From positions 367,171-431,170 of the forward strand of contig NZ_CABVPX010000002.1 in assembly GCF_902499125.1 (NCBI RefSeq): a stretch of 64,000 nt of DNA. The letters run 5' to 3'. Of this stretch, positions 43,193 to 52,281 are shown in pieces. The DNA is from Burkholderia arboris. GTDB taxonomy: Bacteria > Pseudomonadota > Gammaproteobacteria > Burkholderiales > Burkholderiaceae. Both the position numbers and the translations under genes were made by a program. Every line of letters begins with the position of its first letter. The stretch's first letter is position 1. A model generated the notes under the pieces. That model was not told the origin of the DNA and searched no databases. It was given only the letters and a program-made list of their open reading frames with translations.

Positions 43193-44541
43193 GGCGCCTC
43201 AGCACGCAAGGCCTGATCGTAGGCCTGATCGAAGACCTCCCAAAACAATTTGTCGAAGCCTTGCTGGCGCCCGGAGATCAGCTCCTCGTAGTAGTACCCG
43301 TACATTTGCCAAGCCCAGCCGTCGCTATTCGCCTGGCCTCCCTGCGGCGGTCGGTAACGAGTGAAGCGCCGTTGCAACTGCTCCGGTGAGAAGGCTTGCA
43401 GCAGCGCGCTGAGACCGGCGGTGATGGCCTGCTGGGTGGCCCGCTGCTGGAGCAGAAGCTGCGCCAGCGATTCCTCGATGGCTGCCGCCGGCGACAAATG
43501 AACGACGCTGCGGTCGGCGGCGAACATGGCGCGTACGGTGTCCGGGTAGCTTTGCCCCAGACGCAGGGGGTTGTCTTCGATGGGTTGCAAGGTGCGCTGG
43601 CGCTGTCCGTGCGCGCCGCCGTGCAAAGCGCTCAGGCCGCTGATGGCCGCACTGAGGCTACGGCCTGCCTCATGGAGAAGCGCGTAGGCTGTTTGCGCAT
43701 CCAGCGCCCCCACCGGTGCGCCGAGCCCTTCGATCAGCGGATTGACCAGGCCGGCCGGATCATGGCCGTTCGCTTGCTGGGTATGCAGCCACTCGCGGGC
43801 GGCCGGGTTGTGGCTGTCGGACTCCGACATGATGGTTTCTCCTGACGCATGGATGGGCCAGCCGTAAACGGCTTCCTGAGCCGTGGCGGCAAGGTCGGCT
43901 TGGGCCGCCAGCGGCGAGAGTCCGTAGTGATGGGGGTCGAGCGGATCGAGCGAGGCGCGCTCGGCTGTACCCGCACTGCGCTGTGCCGCAAGGTCCAGCG
44001 CGTGCAGCGGGTCGAGCTGGCCCTGCGGCTGTGGCGGCTCGCTCAAGGCCCGGAAAGCGACCCAGTCGGGATTCGGCGCAACGGGAGGCTGCCCTTCGGG
44101 CGCCGCGTCGGGCAAGCCGTCCAGGTAGTCGTCGTGCAACTGCATCAACTCCTCGACGTCGTGCTGGGCCAGCACGCGGGACGGGTCCGGCAACGCGTGC
44201 TGCTCCTCGTCCAGGTGCACCGCTATGCGATACGGCCCCACGTGCAGGTTATCCGCGTCACGCAAGCGCGCGCTGGCGTGCAGGCCCAGGGGACGGGTCT
44301 GCTCGTTCAGCTGGGTGTAGCCGCTGCGATCGATGACGAGATAGCCGCCATCTTCGAAGCGGATTTCGCAGTGTTGAGGCTGCACCCGGCCGGCACGGTC
44401 GTGCAGCAGCCAACTGGCACCCTGCGAGCCGATGGTGCCACCGGCGGGGTCGAAGCTGTAGTGCGGCGCCGTGCCTTGCTGCAAGGCTTTCGGGTTGGCG
44501 ACGACCAAGGCCAGGCGGGGCTCGGTGGATACCGTATTCAT
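43189..44541 (-). CDS. tagH: FHA-domain protein TagH
   Basis: A 450-residue T6SS-associated FHA protein. The forkhead-associated domain spans about 30-115 (GGTIGSQGASWLLHDRAGRV, PQHCEIRFEDGGYLVIDRSG), which would bind phosphothreonine. The C-terminal half has the type VI FHA C-domain (LFWEVFDQAYDQAL near the end). In some systems this protein is part of a threonine phosphorylation switch with kinase PpkA and phosphatase PppA, but neither gene is in this island, so it may act as a scaffold. It overlaps tssG by four bases. Confidence 0.88.
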   Translation of the reverse strand: MNTVSTEPRLALVVANPKALQQGTAPHYSFDPAGGTIGSQGASWLLHDRAGRVQPQHCEIRFEDGGYLVIDRSGYTQLNEQTRPLGLHASARLRDADNLHVGPYRIAVHLDEEQHALPDPSRVLAQHDVEELMQLHDDYLDGLPDAAPEGQPPVAPNPDWVAFRALSEPPQPQGQLDPLHALDLAAQRSAGTAERASLDPLDPHHYGLSPLAAQADLAATAQEAVYGWPIHASGETIMSESDSHNPAAREWLHTQQANGHDPAGLVNPLIEGLGAPVGALDAQTAYALLHEAGRSLSAAISGLSALHGGAHGQRQRTLQPIEDNPLRLGQSYPDTVRAMFAADRSVVHLSPAAAIEESLAQLLLQQRATQQAITAGLSALLQAFSPEQLQRRFTRYRPPQGGQANSDGWAWQMYGYYYEELISGRQQGFDKLFWEVFDQAYDQALRAEAP

Positions 44542-45557
44542 GCGCGTACCGTCAGTTGAACACGAGGCGGTCGGCGCAATGCAGGCTGTTCCAGAAAACT
44601 GGTCCAGCCCAGTTCGGTGCCGACCTCGCCCGAGAGGTTGAAGGAAGGATTTTCGTTTTCGCGCAGCGCCAGTTCGAGGTCGCACGGGGTTTGGTCACGC
44701 AACAGGAAGGCAACCAATAAACGCAAACGCTCGAAGTTCTCGCCGTGCGGAAGAAATTCGCGGAACCGCTGCTGGCTGAGGTTGGCGATGACGATGGTGA
44801 ATTTGGCATGGCGCGTGCGCACGCTGTCGCCCACGCGGAAGCTCTCGCCGAGTTGGCCATTGAGGCAACCGAGCTGGACGCGATCGCCGGGGTCGATGTC
44901 GGCGTGGCGCAGCTCGAAATCGCGGATGTCGACGTCCTTGAGGTCGAAGCAGTGCGCGACCAGTCCGGCGACCATCGCGGGCGAGCGGCTGCGATGCACT
45001 ACGGCACCGGCAAAACTGAGCAAACGGCTCCAGGCAATGGGCGTGTCACCCCGGGTGGCGGTGTTCTCCAGACCGATCAGCGCGAACAGGCGCTGCGAGA
45101 GCGGGTCACTGGCGCCGGGACGGAAGCGGATGTAGTGCCGGTACTTGCGCCATGCCTGGTGCAGCAGCGTCAGCAGGCGGTGATGGAATACGTCGAAGAA
45201 CGCCGGACGGATGCCGATGCCCTGGCCGGCCTCGTATGCCAGCCGCTCCACGTAGTAAGACGGCAGTGGCGAGTCAGGACCATGCAAGCCGAGGAACGTG
45301 GCCTGCACTTCGTACTGGTGAGGCTCGCCCTGCGCCACGCGCCGAGCCAGCGACACGTCCGAGGCCGGGAAGCCCATGCCGGCATAGTTGCTCAGCTTGA
45401 TGCGCTGACGTTCGGGATCGTCGCTGTCGGGCGATTCCAGGTCGTCGCCATGCAGCGCATGCAGCCGCTCCAGGAGCAAGAAGAAGTCGTGGTTTCTCGC
45501 GTCCGCCAGCAGCTTTTCGGTCAAATCAGGGCTTGGGTTCCGCTGCGCATGGGCCAT
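44538..45557 (-). CDS. tssG: T6SS baseplate protein TssG
   Basis: A 339-residue TssG. DARNHDFFLLLERLHALHGD is the normal beginning, with GMGFPASDVSLARRVAQGEP in the first domain and GPDSPLPSYYVERL as the TssG signature. TssG pairs with two TssF copies in the baseplate wedge. I place the start at ATG 45557 with GGAG eight bases upstream; it overlaps the tssF end by 37 bases. The much longer open frame upstream is antisense-like to tssF and is not TssG. Confidence 0.93.
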   Translation of the reverse strand: MAHAQRNPSPDLTEKLLADARNHDFFLLLERLHALHGDDLESPDSDDPERQRIKLSNYAGMGFPASDVSLARRVAQGEPHQYEVQATFLGLHGPDSPLPSYYVERLAYEAGQGIGIRPAFFDVFHHRLLTLLHQAWRKYRHYIRFRPGASDPLSQRLFALIGLENTATRGDTPIAWSRLLSFAGAVVHRSRSPAMVAGLVAHCFDLKDVDIRDFELRHADIDPGDRVQLGCLNGQLGESFRVGDSVRTRHAKFTIVIANLSQQRFREFLPHGENFERLRLLVAFLLRDQTPCDLELALRENENPSFNLSGEVGTELGWTSFLEQPALRRPPRVQLTVRA

Positions 45558-47287
45558 GCGTAGTGCTCCTGATTGGTGATATTGATCGCCTCCATTACGT
45601 GGAAGGAAGAAATGCTGCTGTACAGCGCGAGGAAATGGCTCAGCACCGTGCCGAACAGGTAGAGGTCGCCTTCGCAGGAAAAACCCGCCTGATCGAGCTT
45701 GATCACGCTGCGGATGCCGCGGATCGGCAGCGCCTGGAACATGCGGTCGACCGGCGTGGTCACGACTTCCAGCAGCGCATCCAGGCGCTTCTGCGTGGCG
45801 CGGCGCCGCTGGATGTCGTGGTGAGCAGCGAAGTCGTACGCGCTGATGACGGCCTTCAACGGCTCGGCGGCCAGCAGCGACAGGTAGGTCGGCGATAGAT
45901 TGGAGATGAGCCGCCACTGCAGGTTGCCGTCCAGAACGGGCCGATACGACGGGGTGGGCGCCGTCAGGTTGCGACTGCCGACGAAGGTGGGAACGTCGGG
46001 TGTGGGGATGCACACGTCCCCCACACCCAAAGCTAGTGGCAACTCGCGGTTGGTGCAGGTCAGCGACACCGAGACCGTCTCGTCGCGACCGATGTAGTCG
46101 TGCTCGTCGCCACGCACGAACGAGACACGGTGCTCGACACCGGCGGCGATGAGCGACGGTTCGATGCGGGTGCGGTAGTACAGCGTGGTGTGGCCGCGCT
46201 CGTAGTCGATCTGGTGGCGCAGCGACTCGAAGGGATGGTAGGTGCGCAACCATTCGCCGGACTTGCCACTGCCTTCGCCTTTCCAGCCATCGACGCTGTC
46301 GATACTGAAGATTTCGTAGGCGTCGGTCCGCTGCCCAGCGGGTTGCAGGCGATAGTCCACTGCTTTGCCGGTCAGCCGAACGGGCTCGGCCTCGTGTTCG
46401 AACAGGTTCACGGCAGGCGTGCAGTACAGCGCCAGGTCGCCCGTGCGAATGCGCACGTCCTCGGGCATGGGCCGAGTGAAAACGAAATCCAGGCGGATCT
46501 TCCCGATCTGCTCAGTGGGCCAAAGCGAACGTAGCCCGCGTATACCGAAGAAGAAGAACCGGCGTGGCAACAGGAAGTACTCCTGCAAAATACGGTAGCC
46601 GTCCAGTGCATTCTTCGGGTATGGAAGCAGCGCCTGATCGGGGGCGAAGCCGTGGAACAGCACCTGGCTGGCGGGGATAAAACGCACCTGCCCCGCAACC
46701 TCCATGCGGATTTCGCGGAGGTACTCGGCCAGCCACAGATAAAGCGTCATCGCGGTGTAGTCGTTGCCGCTCAGGTAGAAATCGAGCTGGTCGCAATCGT
46801 AGGTACTGGGCGGGCTTTGGCTGAGCGTGGCCAGATCCACGCGCACAGTCGATTTCTCCAGCGAGTGAGCATCGCTGACCTGATCGATCCGCAAGGGATA
46901 GATGGCCATGTCTGCACAGGTGCGAAACTCGCAGGAAATCCCGTCTACCTCGCGAGCGCGCATGCGTGTCCCCTTGGGAATCACATGGCGTCCCGTGATG
47001 GCGCGGTCCATCGGCAGGAACTGCACGATCGTGGCGCTGGGCAACGGACGCAGGTAGTTCGGCCACAGCAGTTGCAGCAACGGGTGGGTCAGCTCCGGAA
47101 AGTCATCATCGATCTTCAGGCGCAGCTTGGCCGTGAGGAAGGCAAAACCTTCCATCAGCCGTTCCACATCGGGATCGGTGGCCTCCTCTCCCAGGTATCG
47201 CGCGAGCTGCGGATTGTTGCGCGCGAACACCTGGCCGAGGCGGCGCATATAGTCGAGCTCTTCGCGAAACTTTCGCTTCAGTGGCAT
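45521..47287 (-). CDS. tssF: T6SS baseplate protein TssF
   Basis: A 588-residue TssF of normal length. FREELDYMRRLGQVFARNNP and DPDVERLMEGFAFLTAKLRL are the conserved N-terminal segments. The C-terminal part includes RRRATQKRLDALLEVVTTPV and ends HYAWPMRSGTQALI. TssF forms the baseplate wedge with TssG and TssE. It lies 19 bases after tssE and overlaps tssG, so the baseplate genes form one tight block. Confidence 0.95.
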   Translation of the reverse strand: MPLKRKFREELDYMRRLGQVFARNNPQLARYLGEEATDPDVERLMEGFAFLTAKLRLKIDDDFPELTHPLLQLLWPNYLRPLPSATIVQFLPMDRAITGRHVIPKGTRMRAREVDGISCEFRTCADMAIYPLRIDQVSDAHSLEKSTVRVDLATLSQSPPSTYDCDQLDFYLSGNDYTAMTLYLWLAEYLREIRMEVAGQVRFIPASQVLFHGFAPDQALLPYPKNALDGYRILQEYFLLPRRFFFFGIRGLRSLWPTEQIGKIRLDFVFTRPMPEDVRIRTGDLALYCTPAVNLFEHEAEPVRLTGKAVDYRLQPAGQRTDAYEIFSIDSVDGWKGEGSGKSGEWLRTYHPFESLRHQIDYERGHTTLYYRTRIEPSLIAAGVEHRVSFVRGDEHDYIGRDETVSVSLTCTNRELPLALGVGDVCIPTPDVPTFVGSRNLTAPTPSYRPVLDGNLQWRLISNLSPTYLSLLAAEPLKAVISAYDFAAHHDIQRRRATQKRLDALLEVVTTPVDRMFQALPIRGIRSVIKLDQAGFSCEGDLYLFGTVLSHFLALYSSISSFHVMEAINITNQEHYAWPMRSGTQALI

Positions 47288-47306
47288 CAGCCCTCCTGGC
47301 TGGGTA

Positions 47307-47735
47307 CTAGATCACGTCGATCCAGCGCTCCCGGTGCTGGACGAGCAGATCGATCTGCACGTCCTCCGTGCTGTCGTTAACTGGCACCAGGCAGTGCAAA
47401 CGAAAATGCAGCGGACCCGCCTGGCCGTATGCGGTGACGGGATGAACGTTCAGCACCTGGACTCGAGGTTCGTAGGCCATGACCGCGGCACGGACGTCCT
47501 GGCATACCTGGTGGCGCAGGTCCATCTGGCTGGCCGCGGCGTCGTTCAGATCCCGCAAGCCGAAGCCAGGGCAGCTTTGCGAGCTGCCCTGGCGGCTATT
47601 GAGAATGCGCTCGAGGTGATCCTTGATGGCACCGATGCGCTCCGACGCCAGCGCCTGCCGCGTGCGCATGCGGCGCGGCGGCAGGTCTGGATCAAGCCGT
47701 TCAAACAGGCTGCCCTGGCCGGGGGAACGCGGCAT
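47307..47735 (-). CDS. tssE: T6SS baseplate protein TssE (gp25-like)
   Basis: A 142-residue gp25-like protein. SLFERLDPDLPPRRMRTRQA opens the family fold, LERILNSRQGSSQSCPGFGL contains the usual ILNTRRG-type motif, and DVRAAVMAYEPRVQVLNVHP the EPRL-type motif. TssE connects the baseplate to the start of the sheath. It lies 15 bases after tssC. In most systems hcp lies between tssC and tssE; it is absent here. Confidence 0.93.
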   Translation of the reverse strand: MPRSPGQGSLFERLDPDLPPRRMRTRQALASERIGAIKDHLERILNSRQGSSQSCPGFGLRDLNDAAASQMDLRHQVCQDVRAAVMAYEPRVQVLNVHPVTAYGQAGPLHFRLHCLVPVNDSTEDVQIDLLVQHRERWIDVI

Positions 47736-47750
47736 GCGTCATCCTGTCCG

Positions 47751-49232
47751 TCATTCCTTGTCGAGCCGGCCGACCAGCGACAGGTCGAAGCTCGCGCCCA
47801 TATACTTGAAGTGCGGGCGCAACGACAGGGAAATCTGGTACCAGCCGGGGCTGCCCGTCGCGTCCGTCACGACGACCTTGGCGGCACGCAACGGACGGCG
47901 GCTGCGCACGTCGGCGGAGGGGCTTTCCTGGTCCGCAATGTACTGACGCAGCCAGTTGTTGAGTTCGCGCTCCAGGTCCTGGCGCTCTTTCCAGCTGCCG
48001 ATTTGTTCGCGCTGCAGCACCTTGATGTAGTGCGCCAGACGGTTGACGATGAACATGTACGGCAGTTGTGTGCCGAGCATGTAGTTGGTCTGTGCGGCCT
48101 GGCCTTCGGGCGTATTCGGAAAAACTTTGGGCTTCTGCACCGAATTGGCCGAGAAGAAGGCGGCGTTGTCGCTGTCCTTGCGCATCGCGAGCGGAATGAA
48201 GCCTTCCGCCGACAACTCGAACTCCTTCCGGTCCGAAATCAGCACTTCGGTCGGAATCTTCGCCTGAAGCTGGCCAAGCGACTCGTACAGGTGCACGGGC
48301 AGATCATCCACGGTGCCACCCGATTGCGGACCGATGATGTTCGGGCACCAGCGGTACTTCGCGAAGCTGTCCGTGATGCGGTTGCCCAGCAGAAAGACCG
48401 TGTTACCCCACAGGTAGTTGTGGTGCTGGCCGTCGATGGTTTCGCGATAGGCAAAGCTGCGAACCGGATTCTCCAGCGGATCGTACGGTTGGCGCAGCAG
48501 GAAACGCGGCATGGTCAGACCAAGGTAACGCGCGTCTTCCGACTCGCGCAGGCCACGCCATTTGGCGTGACGCGGGCCTTCGAAGATGTCCTTGACCTCT
48601 TTGAGGTTGGGGATGTCCTGGAAGGAATCCAGATTAAGCATCTCGGGGCCGGCGGCCGCGAGGAACGGTGCGTGTGCCATGGCGCCGACCGAGGCGACGT
48701 AGTTGAGCAGCTTGATGTCGGGTGCGGAGGGGCCGAATGTGTAATTGCCGACGATGCAGGCGACGGGCTTGCCGCCGAACTGGCCGTAACCTGCCGTGTA
48801 GATGAGCTTGTAGAAGCCACTGCGAGTGATGTCCGCGGCGCTCTCGAAGTCTTCCAGCAGTTCATCCTTGGTGGCGTGAAGCACGTCGATGAGAATGTTC
48901 TCGCGGAAGTCGGTGCCGACCACCAGTCGATGAAGTCCACGCCAGGCCGATTCCAGCTCCTGCAGGGCAGGCTGATGGAGGATGACGTCGATCTGCCTGC
49001 CGAGCTTCGCGTCGATCTGGGCAATCATTTGGTCGACCAACTGCTTGTTCACCGGCTGTTCGCGCGCATCGGTCTTGAGCATCTCGGCAATGAAGGCAGC
49101 CACGCCGCGCTCGGCAACGGCATAACCCTCCTGGGCGGGCTGCAGGCGAGTCTGCGCCATGATCTGAGCCAGCAGGCCCTCCTGTGCCAGCGCGTCCTGC
49201 TTTGGGACTGCAGCGGTTTGTGCTTGTGTCAT
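47751..49232 (-). CDS. tssC: T6SS contractile sheath large subunit TssC (VipB)
   Basis: A 493-residue sheath subunit. The N-terminal QKDALAQEGLLAQIMAQTR-like helix region (KQDALAQEGLLAQIMAQTRL) is the segment that ClpV recognises in contracted sheaths. The core contains WRGLHRLVVGTDFRENILID, GYGQFGGKPVACIVGNYTFG, and the C-terminus ends with RPHFKYMGASFDLSLVGRLD. AAAGGA precedes the ATG at 49232. It forms the sheath with TssB, encoded 40 bases upstream. Confidence 0.96.
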   Translation of the reverse strand: MTQAQTAAVPKQDALAQEGLLAQIMAQTRLQPAQEGYAVAERGVAAFIAEMLKTDAREQPVNKQLVDQMIAQIDAKLGRQIDVILHQPALQELESAWRGLHRLVVGTDFRENILIDVLHATKDELLEDFESAADITRSGFYKLIYTAGYGQFGGKPVACIVGNYTFGPSAPDIKLLNYVASVGAMAHAPFLAAAGPEMLNLDSFQDIPNLKEVKDIFEGPRHAKWRGLRESEDARYLGLTMPRFLLRQPYDPLENPVRSFAYRETIDGQHHNYLWGNTVFLLGNRITDSFAKYRWCPNIIGPQSGGTVDDLPVHLYESLGQLQAKIPTEVLISDRKEFELSAEGFIPLAMRKDSDNAAFFSANSVQKPKVFPNTPEGQAAQTNYMLGTQLPYMFIVNRLAHYIKVLQREQIGSWKERQDLERELNNWLRQYIADQESPSADVRSRRPLRAAKVVVTDATGSPGWYQISLSLRPHFKYMGASFDLSLVGRLDKE

Positions 49233-49272
49233 TGTTATATCCTTTGCAAACGGGAAGAGGAACAGCGCAGCA

Positions 49273-49776
49273 TCAGGCCTCGCCGGGTTCCAGCAACTGC
49301 TCCAGTTCCTTGGCCAGCTTGCCGCGGGAGGCTTCGTCACCAAGCAGAACCTGCAACTGCTTGCGGAAGGCCGGGATATTTCCCATCGGCCCCTTGAGCG
49401 CCACGAGCGCCTCGCGCAACTCGAGCAACTTGCGCATCTCCGGCACCTGGCGTGCGATGACATCGGGACTGAAATCCTCGATGGCGCTGAACTTCAGGTG
49501 GACGGGCAACGTGTCGTTCTCGCCACCCTCTTCCAGTACGGCCGGCGCATCCATCGTCAGGTCCAGGCCGAACTCGGACATCACGTTGTTGAAGTTGTCC
49601 TTGTTGATGCTGACAGCGGTACGGTCTTCGAGTGCGACGTCGCCCTCGCGCCCCTTGAAGTCGCCCGTCACCAACAGTTTCAACGGCAGTTCGACCTCCT
49701 CCTGCTCGCCGCCCGTTGCGGGAACGTAGCGAATGTTGATGCGTTCCTTCGGTGCGACCGATCCTTGCTTTGCCAT
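49273..49776 (-). CDS. tssB: T6SS contractile sheath small subunit TssB (VipA)
   Basis: A 167-residue sheath subunit. SVAPKERINIRYVPATGGEQ and VELPLKLLVTGDFKGREGDV are typical, as is FSPDVIARQVPEMRKLLELR near 105-125. GGGAG precedes the ATG at 49776. It is the first gene of the minus arm, and its upstream region is the AT-rich gap shared with the plus arm. Confidence 0.96.
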   Translation of the reverse strand: MAKQGSVAPKERINIRYVPATGGEQEEVELPLKLLVTGDFKGREGDVALEDRTAVSINKDNFNNVMSEFGLDLTMDAPAVLEEGGENDTLPVHLKFSAIEDFSPDVIARQVPEMRKLLELREALVALKGPMGNIPAFRKQLQVLLGDEASRGKLAKELEQLLEPGEA

Positions 49777-50248
49777 AAGCCACTCCCATTCGAATTGAAG
49801 TCTTTGCAGCGCGAGATTCGATAAACCCTGGCGCATAGCGCACCAAGGCATATGCAGTGCGGAAGCGTGCCGGCCGAGCCAAGCCCTGTCGACCTGTCAC
49901 CCTCTATGGCATACCGCAAAATCGCTTTCCGCCACAAACGACGAGGCTAGACGTTGATGGCGATAATTGAAATGAGACAGGTCTTATTTTTATTCAAAAA
50001 TATCCCGTATTCGTTCGAGTACCGAATCCATGCAAATATCCCTCATAAATTTTCAGACTAATCCCATGGACGAATGAGTTATTGCCATGGTTTCCTCGCT
50101 AGCTTGGCCGCGTACTTATTTCAGGTGAATTGAAGGCGCCCTCACCAACCTTATTCAAATCCCTCGGCTAATACATTCGTTTGCATTATTAGCAATACGG
50201 AGACGCGTCTTCCAAGAAAACCTTTCCTGAAAAGGGGAGCTCGATTAC
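49777..50248. promoter_or_regulatory. Divergent T6SS control region
   Basis: A 472-base gap between the divergent arms, distinctly AT-rich from about 49970 to 50220. It must contain promoters for both arms. A weak inverted repeat (ATTCG/CGAAT around 50009-50027) is visible. I found no convincing sigma-54 -24/-12 site by eye, although the plus arm encodes a sigma-54 activator, so that activator may act on promoters elsewhere, such as hcp or vgrG genes. Confidence 0.6.
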
Positions 50249-50707
50249 ATGATTGCGGTAGATCTCCCGGCGCTCTTCGAGCGTCTTAATGTGTTGTGTC
50301 GGCATGCCTTGGAAGAAGCGGGAAGCCTCTGCATCGGGCAGCGTGGCGCCGAAGTCACGGTGCCCCACCTGCTGTTCAAGCTGCTCGACCAGCCTCAGTG
50401 CGACGTGCGTATCGTGTTGCGCGTCGCGGGGATTGAGGTGGACAGCCGCTTGCAGCGCTTGCAGCAGCAATTCGCCCAGCGCTACAACGCCTCGCTGGAA
50501 GTGGCCGACAGCGCACGCGACGAGCTGCGCTCGCGCTGCATACGGCACGCCAATGGCGCACGCATGCTCGATGCGAGCATCGACGACGAACTGCTGCCGC
50601 CGCTGTCGCTCGCTGTCCTGCGGCAGCAGGCCAAGGGGGCGCCTTTCCAGCGCGCGGACCTGCGCTGGCAGGACGGCGCCTTTGTGGCCATGCTGCACTT
50701 GCACTGA
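50249..50707 (+). CDS. ClpV (TssH) remnant or mini-protein: N-domain joined to extreme C-terminus, no ATPase core
   Basis: A 152-residue protein. Residues 1-85 (LFERLNVLCRHALEEAGSLC, EVTVPHLLFKLLDQPQCDVR) match the ClpV N-domain that binds the TssC helix. Residues 86-152 (ASLEVADSARDELRSRC, ANGARMLDASIDDELLPPLS) match the end of the second AAA+ small domain of ClpV. Both Walker motifs and some 700 residues between are missing, yet the frame is intact and GGGG-type ribosome-binding sequence precedes it. So it can bind sheath but not unfold it. It is the first gene of the plus arm. It could be a decayed clpV, or a retained regulator of sheath recycling. Confidence 0.75.
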   Translation: MIAVDLPALFERLNVLCRHALEEAGSLCIGQRGAEVTVPHLLFKLLDQPQCDVRIVLRVAGIEVDSRLQRLQQQFAQRYNASLEVADSARDELRSRCIRHANGARMLDASIDDELLPPLSLAVLRQQAKGAPFQRADLRWQDGAFVAMLHLH

Positions 50708-50718
50708 GTGGCGCACGC

Positions 50719-52281
50719 ATGGAAACCGTAAGCGTCGTCCTGCTGGCGCGCGAACTCGCGCAAGCGAGCACCATCGCCTCACTGGCAGCGGCCTGGCTGC
50801 GCGCCGCCTGCGATGGCACCGGTATCGAACAGGCGCTCTGCTACTGGCGCGAACGCCCGGGCGACAGGCTGCTGCCGATCGCCCATGCCCATGTGGCCGA
50901 CGCCGCGGGCCTCACCTCGATATCGTTGGAAGAGCTGGACAATCCGCTGGTGTATTGCCTGACCAGCGCCAAGCCTTGCCATGTCGTGCAACTGGACGCC
51001 TTGGTCGAAGTCGGCGCCGGCTTCGACGCCTTGCGCGACCATCTCACCGCACGCGCCGCCCTGCTGGTGCTGCCGATCCATGGCCCGCAGCATGAAGTGG
51101 TGGGCATCTTCGCGTTGCTTGGCGCCGAGGCGGTTCTGCGCACCTGGCAGGCAAATCCGATCTGGCAGGAGCTGGTCAGGCTGCATCACGTGCTGATGGC
51201 GCGCCTGCTGGCGTCGTCCGACATCCACCGCATCGAAGAACAACGACGAAACGAGATCGACCAGGACCGGACACGCGCCGCTCGCTTGCTAGCCGCGGAC
51301 TTTGTCGGTGTCGGGTCGACGGCCCGCCAACTGCGCGAAGACATGCTGCGGCTGGCCGACTCGTCGCTGTCCTTGCTGATCACCGGAGAAACCGGCTCAG
51401 GCAAGGATCATGCAGCTTGGCTGATTCACCAGGCCTCGTCCCGCCGGGGCAAGTTTGTACCGGTGAACTGTGCGGCGATTCCGAAAGATCTAATCGAAGC
51501 CGAGTTGTTTGGCGCAGTACGCGGCGCCTACACCGGTGCTACTCAGGCACGGACGGGGCTGGTGGCCGAGGCCGATGGCGGAACCTTGTTTCTCGACGAA
51601 ATCGGCGATATGCCGCTGGAACTGCAAGGTACGCTGCTGCGTCTGCTGAACGAGAAAACCTACCGACCGATAGGCGCAACGCGCGAGCAGGCGTCCGACT
51701 TCCGCCTGATCTGCGCCACCCACCGTCCCCTGCCCGAACTCGTGCGCAACGGTGCGTTCCGCGAGGATCTGTATTTCCGCATTCGCCAGCGTGTGCTGCG
51801 CATCCCGCCCCTGCGCGAACGCCCTGAAGACATTCCGGCACTTGTCGCGCACGTGCTGCTGCAACACAACCGTGAATGCCAGGGCAACATCGCCGGCATT
51901 TCCGCGAGCGCGCTGGCACGCCTGCAAGCCCACTCCTTTCCGGGCAACGTGCGCGAGCTGCGCAGCCTCGTGCTGGCCGCAGCCGAGCGCACGGCGCCTG
52001 GCAAGCACATCCGCGGCGACCTGCTGGCCGACCTGGAAGAAGACCTACCGCTAACGGCGGGCGCGCCGCCGTCGACGACGGTATCAGCACTCCAACAGCT
52101 CCTGCACACAGACAACTTGCCGGAAGCCTTGCAGGACTTCGAGCGCCTCGTGGTCGGCGAACGGCTGCGCCGGGTCGAGGGGTCGCGGCGCGAGGCGGCG
52201 CTCAGCCTCGGCATCCCCAAGCGCACGCTGGCACGCAAATGCCTGGAATGGAATTTGAATGGAGAGGAACGCTCATCATGA
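50719..52281 (+). CDS. Sigma-54-dependent activator (VasH-like)
   Basis: A 520-residue enhancer-binding protein. Residues 1-180 form a GAF-like sensory domain. The AAA+ domain has Walker A GETGSGKD (223-230), the sigma-54 contact loop GAYTGA (269-274, with Tyr in place of the usual Phe, as in some natural activators) and Walker B TLFLDE (289-294). The C-terminal Fis-type helix-turn-helix ends RREAALSLGIPKRTLARKCL. It resembles VasH regulators encoded in T6SS clusters. Its stop overlaps the TagO start by four bases (ATGA). No receiver domain is present, so it is not a two-component regulator. Confidence 0.92.
   Translation: METVSVVLLARELAQASTIASLAAAWLRAACDGTGIEQALCYWRERPGDRLLPIAHAHVADAAGLTSISLEELDNPLVYCLTSAKPCHVVQLDALVEVGAGFDALRDHLTARAALLVLPIHGPQHEVVGIFALLGAEAVLRTWQANPIWQELVRLHHVLMARLLASSDIHRIEEQRRNEIDQDRTRAARLLAADFVGVGSTARQLREDMLRLADSSLSLLITGETGSGKDHAAWLIHQASSRRGKFVPVNCAAIPKDLIEAELFGAVRGAYTGATQARTGLVAEADGGTLFLDEIGDMPLELQGTLLRLLNEKTYRPIGATREQASDFRLICATHRPLPELVRNGAFREDLYFRIRQRVLRIPPLRERPEDIPALVAHVLLQHNRECQGNIAGISASALARLQAHSFPGNVRELRSLVLAAAERTAPGKHIRGDLLADLEEDLPLTAGAPPSTTVSALQQLLHTDNLPEALQDFERLVVGERLRRVEGSRREAALSLGIPKRTLARKCLEWNLNGEERSS

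Noticed and set aside
49777..50248. Sigma-54 promoter for the T6SS arms
   Set aside because: I looked on both strands for the GG-N10-GC core with flanking consensus and found only partial matches with wrong spacing.
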